Assembly: GCA_050084515.1 (NCBI GenBank)
Contig: CM114271.1
Coordinates: 63,364,001 to 63,428,000, forward strand
From: Blasia pusilla
Lineage: Eukaryota > Marchantiophyta > Marchantiopsida > Blasiales
Length of the DNA: 64,000 nt
Reading direction: 5' to 3'
A program made the position numbers and the translations under genes. Shown here one piece after another: positions 28,107 through 39,391 of the stretch; the first letter of the stretch is position 1, and each line of letters begins with the position of its first letter. The notes beneath the pieces are model-generated. The model ran no database searches and was not told the DNA's origin. It saw only the letters and a list, made by a program, of their open reading frames with translations.

Positions 28107-30373
28107 TCATATGGGAGCAATGGTCAAGAAAGACTCGATAGCAGATTGGTACATTGACTCTGGTGCATCAAATCACTTGACCTCACAAGCTAAATAGTTC
28201 AGTAGTTTTGAGCCGGTGAAAGATCTTGTAATTGTACTCATAGGAGATGACACTCAACATCATATCACGCATACCGCTAAAGTTCCAATAGCATCAGATG
28301 GTCTTTGTGCTCTTGGAAATATTCTCTATGTTCCTACCATTGCAACAAACTTGATATCTGTAGGACAGATAGTAGAACAAGGTTATCAAGTGAAGTTTAA
28401 CACAGATGGTTGTTTCATTGAAACAATGGATGACCAAACTCTGATAGCCAAAGGAATTAAGTCTGGCAGAATGTTCAAATTAGATGTTTCTATGCTAGAG
28501 ATTCAAACAGCAATATATGCTCAAATTGGCTAACAAGTCACAGATCTAAATGTGTGGCATAAGAGAATTGGACATATGAATCTTCAAAGATTATAGAGTC
28601 TTTGATCATGTAATCTAGTAATAGGACTTCCTAAATTAGCAAGTCCTATTACGTTAGAGGTATGTCCTGCTTGCCAATTTGGAAAACAAGCTAGATTTCA
28701 TTTTCCAAAGCAAGGGAACTAAGGGTATAAGTGCTACATTCCATCCTTTACGTAGCTTATTATTAGCCGCGATGATGTCTTTGATGAACTAAAGTCATGT
28801 TATGCTCCATCTGAGCCTATTCCACCTCTAAACTCATATGTTGAGGGGAGAATATGATTGTAAACCAACAGACATTGCCTTCAAATTCCCCAAGTACTAG
28901 TGTAGGATTAGGAGAGATCCTAGATTCATCACTTAAATCTGTGAGTCCATGGACAGGAAGAGTACGTATTGAGTCTGTTGACACTAGTTAGAGTTTGAGT
29001 CAGGTGTCATAGGCATCTACCTCTTAACAACAACTTTGTAGATCAAGTAGAGTCACACATCATGTTCATACATTCATAAATGAAGGTTTCCTTGCGACAC
29101 ATCACGCATATATGATGATTACCCTTCAAGAATAGGAACCAAGTTATTTAGAAGAAGCTACAAATAGAGTCAAATGGATAGAAGCTATGGAGGAAGCGCT
29201 TGTTGCATTACGACATCAACAGACCTATGAGCTGGTTGATATACCTTCCGATAAGGAAGCTATTGGTTGCAAATGGGTTTACAAAATCAAACGCACTCAA
29301 GATGGTACAATTAACAGATACAAAGCAAGATTGGTGGCTAAGGGCTATGCACAACAATATAGCATCGATTATGAGGTAACATTTAGCCTTGTTGCAAAGA
29401 TGGCGACTACGAGAACAGTGGTTGTAGTTGTAGTAAGTAAGAAGTAGAGATTACATCATATGGATATCAAGAATGTCTTCTTGAATGGAGATCTATACGA
29501 GGAGGTATATATGACTCAACCACCTGGATACGAGCATCCGGAGTTTCCATTTCGCGTATGGAGGTTGAAAAAAGCTCGATACGGGCTCAAACAAGCTCCA
29601 AGAGCTTGGTATGGCAAGATTATATACGTCCTACAAGAGTTGGGTTTTAGGGTATGTGATTTTGACTGCTCGTTATATGTCTTGAGAGAACAAGATCATA
29701 CGATTATTATTGTGTTCTATGTTGACGACCTCTTGATTACTGGGAGTACTCAGAATATGGTACAACAAGTCAAGCTAAAATTATATGTAGAATTTGATAT
29801 GAAAGACTTGGGAGAACTCAAGTACTTACTTGGTGTTGAATTTATCAAGGTTGGAGAGAGCATATGGTTACTACAACGACAATATGCTCTTCACATGCTT
29901 TCAAAATATGATATGACGGCTTGTAAGCCAATCTCTACACCGTTGGACCAGAGTGTGAAGCTAAGAGTGGATGAAAGAGAGTTGCTTGCAGATTCTAATA
30001 TTGCGCATGGTTGGAAGTGTGATCTATCTGACTATAACCAGGCCAGATTTGAGCTATGCAGTTGGCCTAGTGAGCCAATTTATGCAAGCACTTCGAAAAT
30101 CTCACCTTGATGTTGTGAGGAGGATTATGCGGTATGTGAAATTCTTTGTTCAATTCAGGCTTCAATTTGAACCTTCTCCGAATTTACAATTACAGGGATT
30201 CACAGATGTTGATTGGGCAAGAAGCGTGTTTGATCGACATTCCACATTTGATTATTCATTTACTTTGGGAAGCACTGCTATAAGTTGGGCTTCAAAGAAG
30301 CAACCTACATTTGCTTTATCTTCAACAGAGGCTAAATACAGAGGAGCAACCACTTTCTCTCTGATAAAATGAT
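28107..30373 (+). pseudogene. Copia pol: protease, RT, RNase H; integrase core deleted
   Basis: Seen in order: protease with WYIDSGASNHLT (near 28150), pre-integrase zinc region with VWHKRIGHMNLQRL and CPACQFGK (28547-28690), then a jump to reverse transcriptase. The RT has GCKWVYKIKR and YKARLVAKGYAQ (29265-29355), [11 protein letters not shown] (29463), [11 protein letters not shown] (29580) and the catalytic [10 protein letters not shown] (29718-29750). The last part is RNase H ([10 protein letters not shown], then SWASKKQPTFALSSTEAKYR) ending at 30370-30372. Between 28720 and 29170 there is no DDE integrase catalytic core, so several hundred bases are lost. There are stops at 29445 and 30108 and frame changes near 29980-30040. 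The YVDD site itself is intact. Confidence 0.92.
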
Positions 30374-31010
30374 AGTGTACCTCAACATGTTTTGTACGAG
30401 CATGAAACACAAGGTTATTAGCAAGCTTGATGCTACTAATATTGTCAACATATATTACACTAGGTCCTAAGTTACTAACACCAATCTCAACAAGTAATTG
30501 ATGAAGCCACACCGCCTCACATGTTGCATTAGTTGCTCCTCTGTACTCATCCTCTAATGAAGATAAAGCAACTATAGGTTGCTTTATCTTCACTAATTTG
30601 TTGATCTGTTTCTATATACAGAAGATCAATTTCTCTATATATAGGTTGCTTTATCTTCACTAATTTGTTGATCAAGAAACCCCTTTGTTGATCTGTTTCT
30701 ATATACATTGCATTGGTTGCTCCTCTGTACTCATCCTCTGATGAAGATAAAGCAACTGTAGGTTGCTTTATCTTCACTAATTTGTTGATCTGTTTCTATA
30801 TACAGAAGATCAATTTCTCTGTATATAGGTTGCTTTATCTTCACTAATGTTGATCAAGAAACCCCTTTGTTGAGGTACACAACCCCTTTGTTGATCTGTT
30901 TCTATATACACAAGATCAATTTCTCCTGCAAACACTTTCTATGTACTCACCCTCTGTTTCTGCTCCTCTGTACTCACCCCTAAAACCCAGATCTTGTGTA
31001 TATAGAAACT
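30344..31010. repeat. Inverted RNase H fragment and nested repeats in the copia element
   Basis: From about 30350 to 30593 the minus strand encodes the missing downstream part of RNase H (LSSLEDEYRGATNATCEAVW, then VIYVDNISSIKLANNLVFHA and ARTKHVEVHYHFIREKVV), so this piece is inverted relative to the element. Its end pairs with the sense copy at 30296-30350. A block of about 184 bp starting near 30525 is then repeated from 30709, and a third partial copy lies near 30955. The normal 3' tail resumes near 31010. Confidence 0.88.
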
Positions 31011-31109
31011 AATCAACAAATTAGTGAGATCTTTACAAAAGCTTTGTTTAAAAATTAAGTTTAAGATGTTTAGAACTAATTTAGGCGTTAGAGATATCGA
31101 TATGAGCTT

Positions 31110-31120
31110 GAGGGGGAGTA
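31110..31120 (+). promoter_or_regulatory. Polypurine tract of the copia element
   Basis: gagggggagta lies immediately upstream of the 3' LTR, the expected plus-strand primer for reverse transcription. Confidence 0.88.
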
Positions 31121-31437
31121 TGGAAGATTGAATTATAGTCAAACTCATGAGAAACCTGAACTACTACATTTGGTACTCACACAAAGTAGGGAAGCTTAAT
31201 CTTAGTTAGTTACTTAAGCACGATTATCTTAACTAGGGTTAGTTAATCACAATTAGTCTAACTCGAGACTATAGTTAAAATCACGGTTAGGATTATGGTT
31301 GCTTGTACATACCCTATATAATTGAAAAGGGGACCAGCCTCCACTCATTCTCTCATTGCGAAATTTCGTTCTCCATGATGGTGTGTGAGTGTGAAAGCCA
31401 TTTCCCACCAATTATACTTCTTTAGTAGTTTTCTACA
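31121..31437 (+). repeat. Copia 3' LTR
   Basis: 317 bp, starting TGGAAGATTG and ending TTTTCTACA, so it keeps the TG...CA ends that the 5' copy has lost. Scattered substitutions separate it from the 5' LTR. Confidence 0.95.
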
Positions 31438-34400
31438 AATATTATCATTAGATATTCATAGTATGCCCACCAAATGGAGCAATACCACCAAGACTTTAGA
31501 AACATGTCTAAGTTTTAGAGTTTAATTTGCAAGAAGAAATGAGGGTTCATATATATTTTCTAATGAAATTTCCTTAAAGATGAAAAATCTAACAAGAAAT
31601 CCCTTTCTTATAAAATTAAAAAGAATAATTATCTCTCATTATATTGAAAATTATTAAATTTTAACAAAATTTTATCTCCAAAATCTAGTTTAAATTTATT
31701 TCCCAAATAATTAAAATAAACAAATAATTCTTATTTAAAAAATTTGAAGATGGAAAAATTACAAGGAGATTGGGGAAAAAATTTAATAAAAAAGAATCAT
31801 AACATGAAAAAATAGGAGGAAGATTTGGGAAAATTTTAGGCATCATTATTTATTTAATTTTAAAATAAAAATAATGAAATTCATATCCTCTTCTTTTCTA
31901 TTATTCTTTAAACTCCTTTTAGCTTAGTATAAGGTAATATTAAGAAACTTCAAAAAGGCTTCACAAAGTGCATGTAAGGAACCGATCCCATGGATATTGA
32001 AGTCCTCAAAAAAATTTAAAATTTTTAGAATCTAACAATCCAACATTCATCATGGTAATAAGACCCCGACATGGCTTGCCCCATAGAAAAGCAAGGTGCA
32101 AGTCGTTGGGATGCTCTTGCTTGTCATTCCCTCTAATGGATTAATTGAATAACTAACAAAGAAACACATAAAGGAAAAGAAGTTCATGACAAAGGTTCTT
32201 ATCCACCTTCTCTTAAGGATATTCGTTTAAAATTTGGGATCCATCCCTAACTGACCGACAATTGAGTCATTACGATATCGATTGCATGGATCTTGGTCCT
32301 GAGGAAAATTTGTCAAAAAAGAAGACTAAAAAATAGGAAGGATGATGCATACTTGACTAGTATGGTGCCCTTCTAGTATGTTGTAAAAGTGAGGTAGTGG
32401 GGGAGTGAAATAATACAATAAGAAGATCCAACGGTGTATGGAGATTTAACATAACACAAGATATCACTTTAGGTTGGTTTTAATAGACTAGATCATAAAT
32501 AGACTAAGAAGAGAGCTCCAAATCCATTTGAAACTCATAATTAGGCGGAGATAGATCATTATTAAAAAGATATTCTTAAATAGAAGAGGAAAAATTTCTA
32601 GATTTTGGGTCATACGAATATTTAGATACTTCAGACTTACATCAAAATTTTGTATCTAGACCTACAACGATCGTCGTAAAATGCTTTGAGTCATCTTATA
32701 TATGAGTCTCATATATGAGTCCTGTAACCTTAGTGGTCCTTCATCCCATGAAACTTATTTGGCCTACTTAAAATTTAAAATGAAAAGGAAATGGGCTAGT
32801 GAGATTCAAATCTATCATGAAAACATTACTAAGAGATATTTGGCATAAATTTAGATGGCATCTTCTTGTGAAGAGTATCAAGAAAATTCCAAATTAAATG
32901 GGTTTCATACTAGACGTGGTGAATACAAGATGTCATACCTTGGACTTATTGGGGTCTGTAGTGATATTCAATGGATAGATTTATACCAATGTTGGAAAAT
33001 TCAACATAATTTGGGCCCCAATATAATAGCATAATACTATCACTCTCCAAAATGTCCTTTTGAGTTAACTCGAATTTTAGTTCAGAAAAATTATACATTT
33101 TCTATAATATCACTTGTAATAGGTAAGTAGATTGAGGATCATTTCTTTGCATATGTACCCTATTTGAATTCAAACATCTAATCTAAATTTCTAGTTCTTT
33201 ATGACCTTAAGAAAATTGAATTGTCTTTAGTCGATTAGTTATAAATATAAAGAAAAATATGTACTTCTCTTTATCAATTCCACTTGAAATTGAAAACAAA
33301 GTTCCACTCTAATATCTTGAAATTAACCGATCCTCAACATGCTCCAAATCTATCAATTCACTATAACTCATTCAAGAATATGGAAAATTTTGCCTCATAA
33401 TGTCATAAAGAACTTAAAAAGGATGAGAAGCTTCAGGATGTGACTAATTTAAACCCCAACATATTACCTATGGTTGGACATCTTTTTATGTATCCCTTGA
33501 AATTTCCAAAAATTATTTAATTTTTTTGAAATCAATTAAAGTATGACATATACACACTATACCAACTTAAATATTAATTGATTTCAAAAAAATTATCTTT
33601 TTTGAAATCAATTTAAGTTGAAATATACACACTATACCAACTTAAATATTTAATTTACAATTCCTTGAGTACATTTTGAAAAAAAAAATCCAAAAATTCT
33701 AAGTCTCTCTTAATCTGCCATAGCTCTAATGCATCTAAAAATATGATGAAACTTTAGGAGTACTTGCTTGAATTAGTGAACATCCCTGAAAAGTTTCAAG
33801 CAAAGTACACCTACACATTTCAAATTAAATGAAAATAGCTATGAATGATCTTAAACTTATAATGTAGACTTGAAGCCTCCTAGTCTACATTAGAATCATT
33901 ATGTAATCTATGAAGGATTTAGGGTATTATTGGAAAAGTCTCAACTTTGTCCAAGTGTGCAAGATATTTTCTTACGCCCATTTGCAAGAATGACCCAAGA
34001 TCATTATTATCCCAACCACATTCTCTTTCTTCATGATATAGCATTATGGATCCTTTTAATAATGAAACCTTTTAAGGATATAATTAGATATGTAACAAAA
34101 ATCCCTACAAACTTGAGTTTCAAGGAAATTAATCTTATGATCTCAAATTAGAAATTATGATAGGTATGAATGATCTTTTGTTTATAATTTTATCTTGAAG
34201 CCTCTATTGTTGCATTTAAGTCATTGAAATATTTGACAAAAGTCTAAGAGTATTGTAGGAAACTTTTTAACTCTATCGAATAGCCCCCAAAATTGCCTTT
34301 TTCCCACTTGGGATAATGATATAAGACTATGAAGTAAAATTGAACTAATTTTCCCTCCTCATTATTCCATCATTATACCAAGAATAGTATGATGAATCTA

Positions 34401-36094
34401 CAAATAATAAAACCTTGAAAGGACATACTTAGATGTATGGTATGAATCTCCATGGATTGTTTTAAGAGAAATAAACTAACAAAGCTACATTTTAAAATGA
34501 CGATATGTGTTATTGGTCTTCTAGTTATAATTTGAACTCAGAGCCTCCAATTTCACTTTTAAAATATTGAAAAAAAATTAGAAGGACGAAGGACGCTATT
34601 ACAAAAATTCAAGATTATTCTACAATTTACTAAGATTCAAACCTTTTATTGAATTACGAAATATTAAAAATAATTGCAATATGTATTGGCCCTCCATTGC
34701 CTTCTTCCTTCCTCGCTTCTGGATAAGGTGAACTTCCCTTCCATTCCCTCTTGATAAAGAAACTAGGCTCATTCAAGCTATCCTCGTTCCTTCAATATAC
34801 CTTCCTCTTGGATTATTGGCTGCTTATCCCTTCTAATTTCTTACATTACATCAAAACCTAATCTCCAAATTTCCTTTAATTATTATTACTAACCCCTAAA
34901 CCTTATCTCCATAATTCCTTTCTCTTACCCTAGTGTATACTCACGCGGTAAAGTCCAACAACCAAGATTTTTCCAATGTTGGAGATTAACGGACCATTAT
35001 ATTCTAAAGTTAATTTTTGTATCTCCTATTTGCTCTTGAGCCTATGTACGTTAAACCTTACCTTTACTTCTTGCAATACACATTTAAATAGATCTTTACT
35101 ATTGATAAACTTAAACCTCACTTGATCAATCTGAAATTCTATCGAAATTCTTATGAATAGTTCTTATTTTTATATTTAATTATAATAATAGAATTAAAAT
35201 TTCTTTGTAAGTGTTATTGGCATCCCTTAAGCTTTCACGCGAGAGGAAAGCCAATAATTACAATACTTTTGAAAATCAAAATATTGTTAACTAAATTTTG
35301 ATATCATTTTATATCACATTTTCGCACTTCGTTCTTTTTTGGGTAAGGCATCTATTATTTCCATTCATGTCTCTACTACCTCATTACCTAGTTGATAACT
35401 AACAATATGGTTAACTAATAAAGATTTCCACATCCCATCTTGTATTGCTTTATAATACAAAGTAAATCTTTTTTCAAATATTAACTTTATATTATTATTT
35501 ATAACACTTTCTATAATATTATTGTAGACCACCTCTTCAAAGTGTGATATTCGCACTAATTAAGATGTAGCATTTTCAATGAATACAACTTTGACATATA
35601 TTTGGAAATTCAAATTTAAAAGTACCAGTTAGGACTCGTGAGGGATCGTGCGATGCACAGATCCCTGTGATTTAATGTCTTTATACATATGACCCTTTAT
35701 ATATGCATGCCAATGTCATGCACAAATTTGTAAAATTAATTTGTTAAAAAATTATTTAATATGATAGAAACATGATGCCACGCATTATAAATTCCCAAGT
35801 TAAAAAAGGCACGTGTTGAACTTTGGAACTGTCGCCATTCTAGAAATGCTTCTTAAAGCGCTCCTTACATATGTTTTGGCACATAGCTATGTTTTGGGCG
35901 TATCGTACTATTTGTAACCGCACATTATCTGAGAACTTTTATTAGTATCATATAATATCTAGAGTATGTACAATTTGTAAAATAACCAACTTTTTATGAT
36001 AAGAAAAATGAATTCAAGTATGCAATACTACGATATGATGGTCATTATAACTATTGTAAGAAAACTTTTCCCTTAGATTTAGGATTTGCTTCCC
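31438..36094. other. AT-rich region without genes
   Basis: About 4.6 kb of AT-rich DNA with no credible coding sequence. A 54-bp unit at 33522-33575 is repeated at 33598-33650 (both contain tatacacactataccaac). Related phrases (gaatgatctt...cttgaagcctc) recur near 33844, 34167 and 34515, suggesting an old tandem array with a period of about 320-345 bp. A hairpin is at 35641-35666. Confidence 0.6.
35641..35666. repeat. GC hairpin in AT-rich DNA
   Basis: agggatc-gtgc, loop gat, then gcac-a-gatccct forms an 11-bp stem with one bulged base. On the minus strand it is followed about 8 nt later by CTAA, which fits the Helitron CTRR rule, so it may be a second Helitron 3' end. No helicase sequence accompanies it. 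Confidence 0.5.
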
Positions 36095-36102
36095 ATTGTG
36101 TA

Positions 36103-36196
36103 CAAGGTTGAACGGAAATGGACATGCTGCTCGGATACCCGTGCATGCAGTTTCTTCCATGTCCGTGAACATGGAATTTATCCATGTGCAACCTTG
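36103..36196. mobile_element. 94-bp hAT MITE with perfect 8-bp TSD
   Basis: It starts CAAGGTTGAACGG and ends GTGCAACCTTG, and is flanked by ATTGTGTA on both sides (36095-36102 and 36197-36204). Termini match the hAT element at 54277-63042. The interior keeps the tccatgtccg subterminal motif. It is one of the smallest family members here. Confidence 0.93.
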
Positions 36197-36204
36197 ATTG
36201 TGTA

Positions 36205-37190
36205 ACTTGTGCAATACTAAAGTCTCTTCAAAATAGTGCATCAACAAATGACAAGAAAGAAGTTGTTAAAGAGAGGGCAAAAAAATATGATGCTCTACAA
36301 AGGTCTCAAAAAGAGTGTCTGTTACACTTAGCAAACAGAATCCAAGTGATATTCAAAAGGATAATTGTCTTTTCATAATTCATGACAAAATGGATAGTTT
36401 CAAAATAAAATTGCCAAGAGCATGAAAACAAACAAAATATTTGGCTATGGCTCAACCATCTTCAATTACTTGAAGTATTTAATGTTATTAACTAATACAA
36501 AATTATACAAGAGAGAGGTCTAACAAACAAGTGACATTTTGCAAATCAAGAAATCTGCAATTCCCAAGCTCCCTTACTGTAACATAAGTTATGGTTTTAT
36601 CCCAATTTGCATTGCATTTTCCTTGAGCTAATGGAATCATTATGTAGGCCTTTCACTGATTGGAACTCAAGTTCTAAATAGGCCAATTGTTTCGTTCCTA
36701 CTTCCAAACTTTCGGATTATCTGTTACAAGTATCCCATCTAGAGAAATGGATACCCTTTTGTCAATATTTGTGCAACATAATTAGTCTTGTGCAAGGTAC
36801 GGGCTCTACACTAGTAAGCTATAATTGCTATCATGTTCAATTAAGTGTCATACTTCTTGTATTATTGCAAGCATCTTGACTTTTGGGCATAAATAATTTA
36901 TTCAATTTGAGGTAGGAGTCTAGAAGCAAGGATCTAATTGGACTATTGTATAATTGGAAAAGTTATTTCGAACTGTGGAAAGTCCTCAAAGTAAAGGAAA
37001 GGTTGTTGGACGACCCTAACCTAACTCCACCTCAAAGTTGAATTTTGAAAGGGAGGGAAATACTTGATGGATTACTCGATGAAGTTTAACAGTTAATTGA
37101 ACATGATAGCAATTATACCAAGACTCACCAAGAAGGGATTGAGGAAGTTGCTTAAGATACTCAATCTACATATCTATAACTATTTTCAGG
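36205..37190. other. No gene seen
   Basis: Broken frames and no motif. It may include upstream introns or exons of the pseudogene that follows, since a splice-acceptor-like tattttcag precedes its first recognisable coding block. Confidence 0.45.
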
Positions 37191-39391
37191 TACCTCATCC
37201 ATTGTAAGAATGCAGATACCTGGCAAAAAATACCGGCAGCCTGCAAATTGTGGGCTTCTCCGCCTAATGGAGAAGCATTTTCCATGTACGACATGGAGAT
37301 GGCATAGGGCATGTCCGACTCGGAGGTTGACAATTGCCCAATCTGGTTGGACTTCAACGACCGTAAGGACATAACCGAAAAAAATCTACGCTGGTCTATG
37401 ATGCAGTGGCCGCAGGTAGGGACGACAACTCGAATTTTGTGCAGCCTGAAGACTTTTTCGAAGGAGATGCGGAGGAGCAAGCTATCGAGACAGCGGAGTT
37501 GGTGTCCAAGGTCGTCACCGCCAAGGACAAATCTACGTCGGGTCTGAAAGCAAAGGCGAGGGGATCAAAGAATTCCGAGGCCAACTCTTCCAGAAAAGAG
37601 GTTGACACCTCAAGGTGATAGGGGGAATCATCCGGGCGAGAGGGGCAAGAGGGCCGGACCAGGTCCTCCGCCAAGAAGACTCCAGTGGAGTCTGAGGTTG
37701 CAGAGACCCCCACAAGCCGACCGTAGACTCCGGAGAAGCGAAAGCGGGAGGCGCCTGGTTCTTCCCAGGGAGCAGATAAGGATGTGGAATACACTCCATC
37801 ATCCTTGGGAAGACATAGAGAAAAAACAATCCGGACAAGCGTCATCATTCACTGCACAAATCTTCTGGATGAGCTGCAAAGTTTCAGCTCCCAAGCGTCG
37901 ACACCTGCCATCGACAAATTGACAATGCTGGGACGGAAGCTTCAACAAAATGGGCAGGCTCCCTGGACGGTCCATGGGAAGGTCGAGGAGGTGGCGGTGG
38001 TTCTCCTCGTCGCTGATTTGCCCTCTGGGTTGCGCTTGTGGGATGACAATCCATTTGATAGTGTCCCAGACTGGAATGTCCCTCTTACCTATGACCAGAT
38101 CACGCTCCTATTTTCCTTTGCAGACGCTTATCTCAGTGACAGGGGCTGTTTCTTGGTCTTGACTAGAGGGAGCAAGGACGAGCTCTTCAACCTACAAGGC
38201 GTGAAGAGGTTGCTGAAGTGGAGGACGGCGCAATGGTGGGTCATCAAGAACGAGTTCCCACTCCGATCGGCGACGAGTCAAATTCGGGTAAGGGCTCTAA
38301 ATCCATATACAATTTTTCCTGCTCCGACAGGTTGCATCTTTGCATGCAACTCGTCGGATTTTCTGAGCTGGTGACTTTGGTGTTGCAATCCATCTGAAAG
38401 CAACCGGTTGCAAATTTACCACAAGTCTCCATTGGGTGAATGCAACCCTTCGGAACTCGACGGGTTGCAAGTGCTTATGCTTTTCCTTATGTTTTTGGAA
38501 TGATGCAACCCGTCTGAAAGCGACGGGTTTCTCTTAGCCAACCATGGGCTGCTCTAAGCTAGCAACTTGTTGGCTTCCAACGGGTTGCTCATGGCAAAAA
38601 AAAATCACTAACACTTGTAAAACAACCCGCCGGACTCCGATAGGTTGCTCCAATCTTAGGACTATAACGAAGTTCTCTAGGGTTAAGCGAAGTTCTTTGG
38701 GGACATGTTGCACATTGTGTCACCATACTGAGAGTAGACCAGCGGTCAAGTAGCTCTTTCTTGTTGCTGACATTGTTTCCAACTTGCTTCTTTACAGATG
38801 GACCACTCCTTTGTTTACTGCTTTGTTCCGCCCGAGCACAACTTCCAAGTGTTTCAGATCCTAGATCCAGTGGATCCATGCTCCGATGGGTATAGCTTAG
38901 ATAGTTTATACAATTCCTCCCCGGGAATTTACATGCAAGATGGTACCCCCTTACTTGGAGGAAGGGAAAAGTCGCCAGCCCTGATGCTAACGCTCATCGA
39001 GCTATGCTCAAGGCCGGGTGACTTGGTGTTCGACTTAGTGGGCCTTTCAGGGGCGAGTATCAGAGGCTCCTGGTAGAGTGGCTGGAACATTCTCTGCCTT
39101 GAGGGAAGGCAAGAACTGTTTGACCTTTGCAAAGAGGTAAAGGCAGATTACGATAGGCTAGTTCCAAGCTCTCCTCCGAAGCTGAGAGCTCCGGTTCCAA
39201 ACCCACCATTGGTAGTGACACCATCGTCACTTCCCACAATTCCAAAAATCGGGAGGGCAAGGCCGATAGTAATTCTGGAAGAGCTCTAGGACGATCATGA
39301 GTGAGTTCAAAGAACTCAAGGATCCAGCTTGACTGCAGCGTTTTGGAGTAGGGATTTATTTGATGACCAGGCACAAGAATTCATAGAATAG
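37191..39391 (+). pseudogene. DNA amino-methyltransferase-like pseudogene (N6-A/N4-C type, beta order)
   Basis: The first block (37191-37385) includes NCPIWLDFNDRKDITEK. A one-base change in an A run near 37380 leads to a second frame, open apart from stops near 37616, 37619 and 37724, that runs to a donor after 38287. A 510-bp GT-AG intron (38288-38797) joins in phase to a second exon starting MDHSFVYCFVPPEHNFQVFQ. Motif order is that of class-beta amino-methyltransferases. A motif-IV-like VLLVADLPSG (usually DPPY/DPPW) and FADAYLSDRGCFLVLT come first; then EKSPALMLTLIELCSRPGD and a damaged motif I, LVFDLVGLSGASI (usually DPF.G.G). Stops occur at 39074 and twice near 39300; the frame ends at TAG 39389-39391. 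The protein would methylate adenine N6 or cytosine N4 in DNA. Both key motifs are altered, so it is dead. Origin (host, transposon or virus) is undetermined. Confidence 0.65.

Larger units (their letters stand above)
26353..31437 (+). mobile_element. Ty1/copia LTR retrotransposon, complete but dead, 5,085 bp
   Basis: Two 317-bp LTRs (26353-26669 and 31121-31437) bracket gag and pol in copia order: gag, protease, pre-integrase zinc region, reverse transcriptase, RNase H. AATATTA occurs immediately outside both ends (26346-26352 and 31438-31444). A tRNA-iMet primer site follows the 5' LTR and a polypurine tract precedes the 3' LTR. All frames contain stops, the integrase catalytic core is missing, and the RNase H end is rearranged with an inverted fragment. 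The LTRs differ by scattered substitutions, so the insertion is not recent. Confidence 0.96.
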
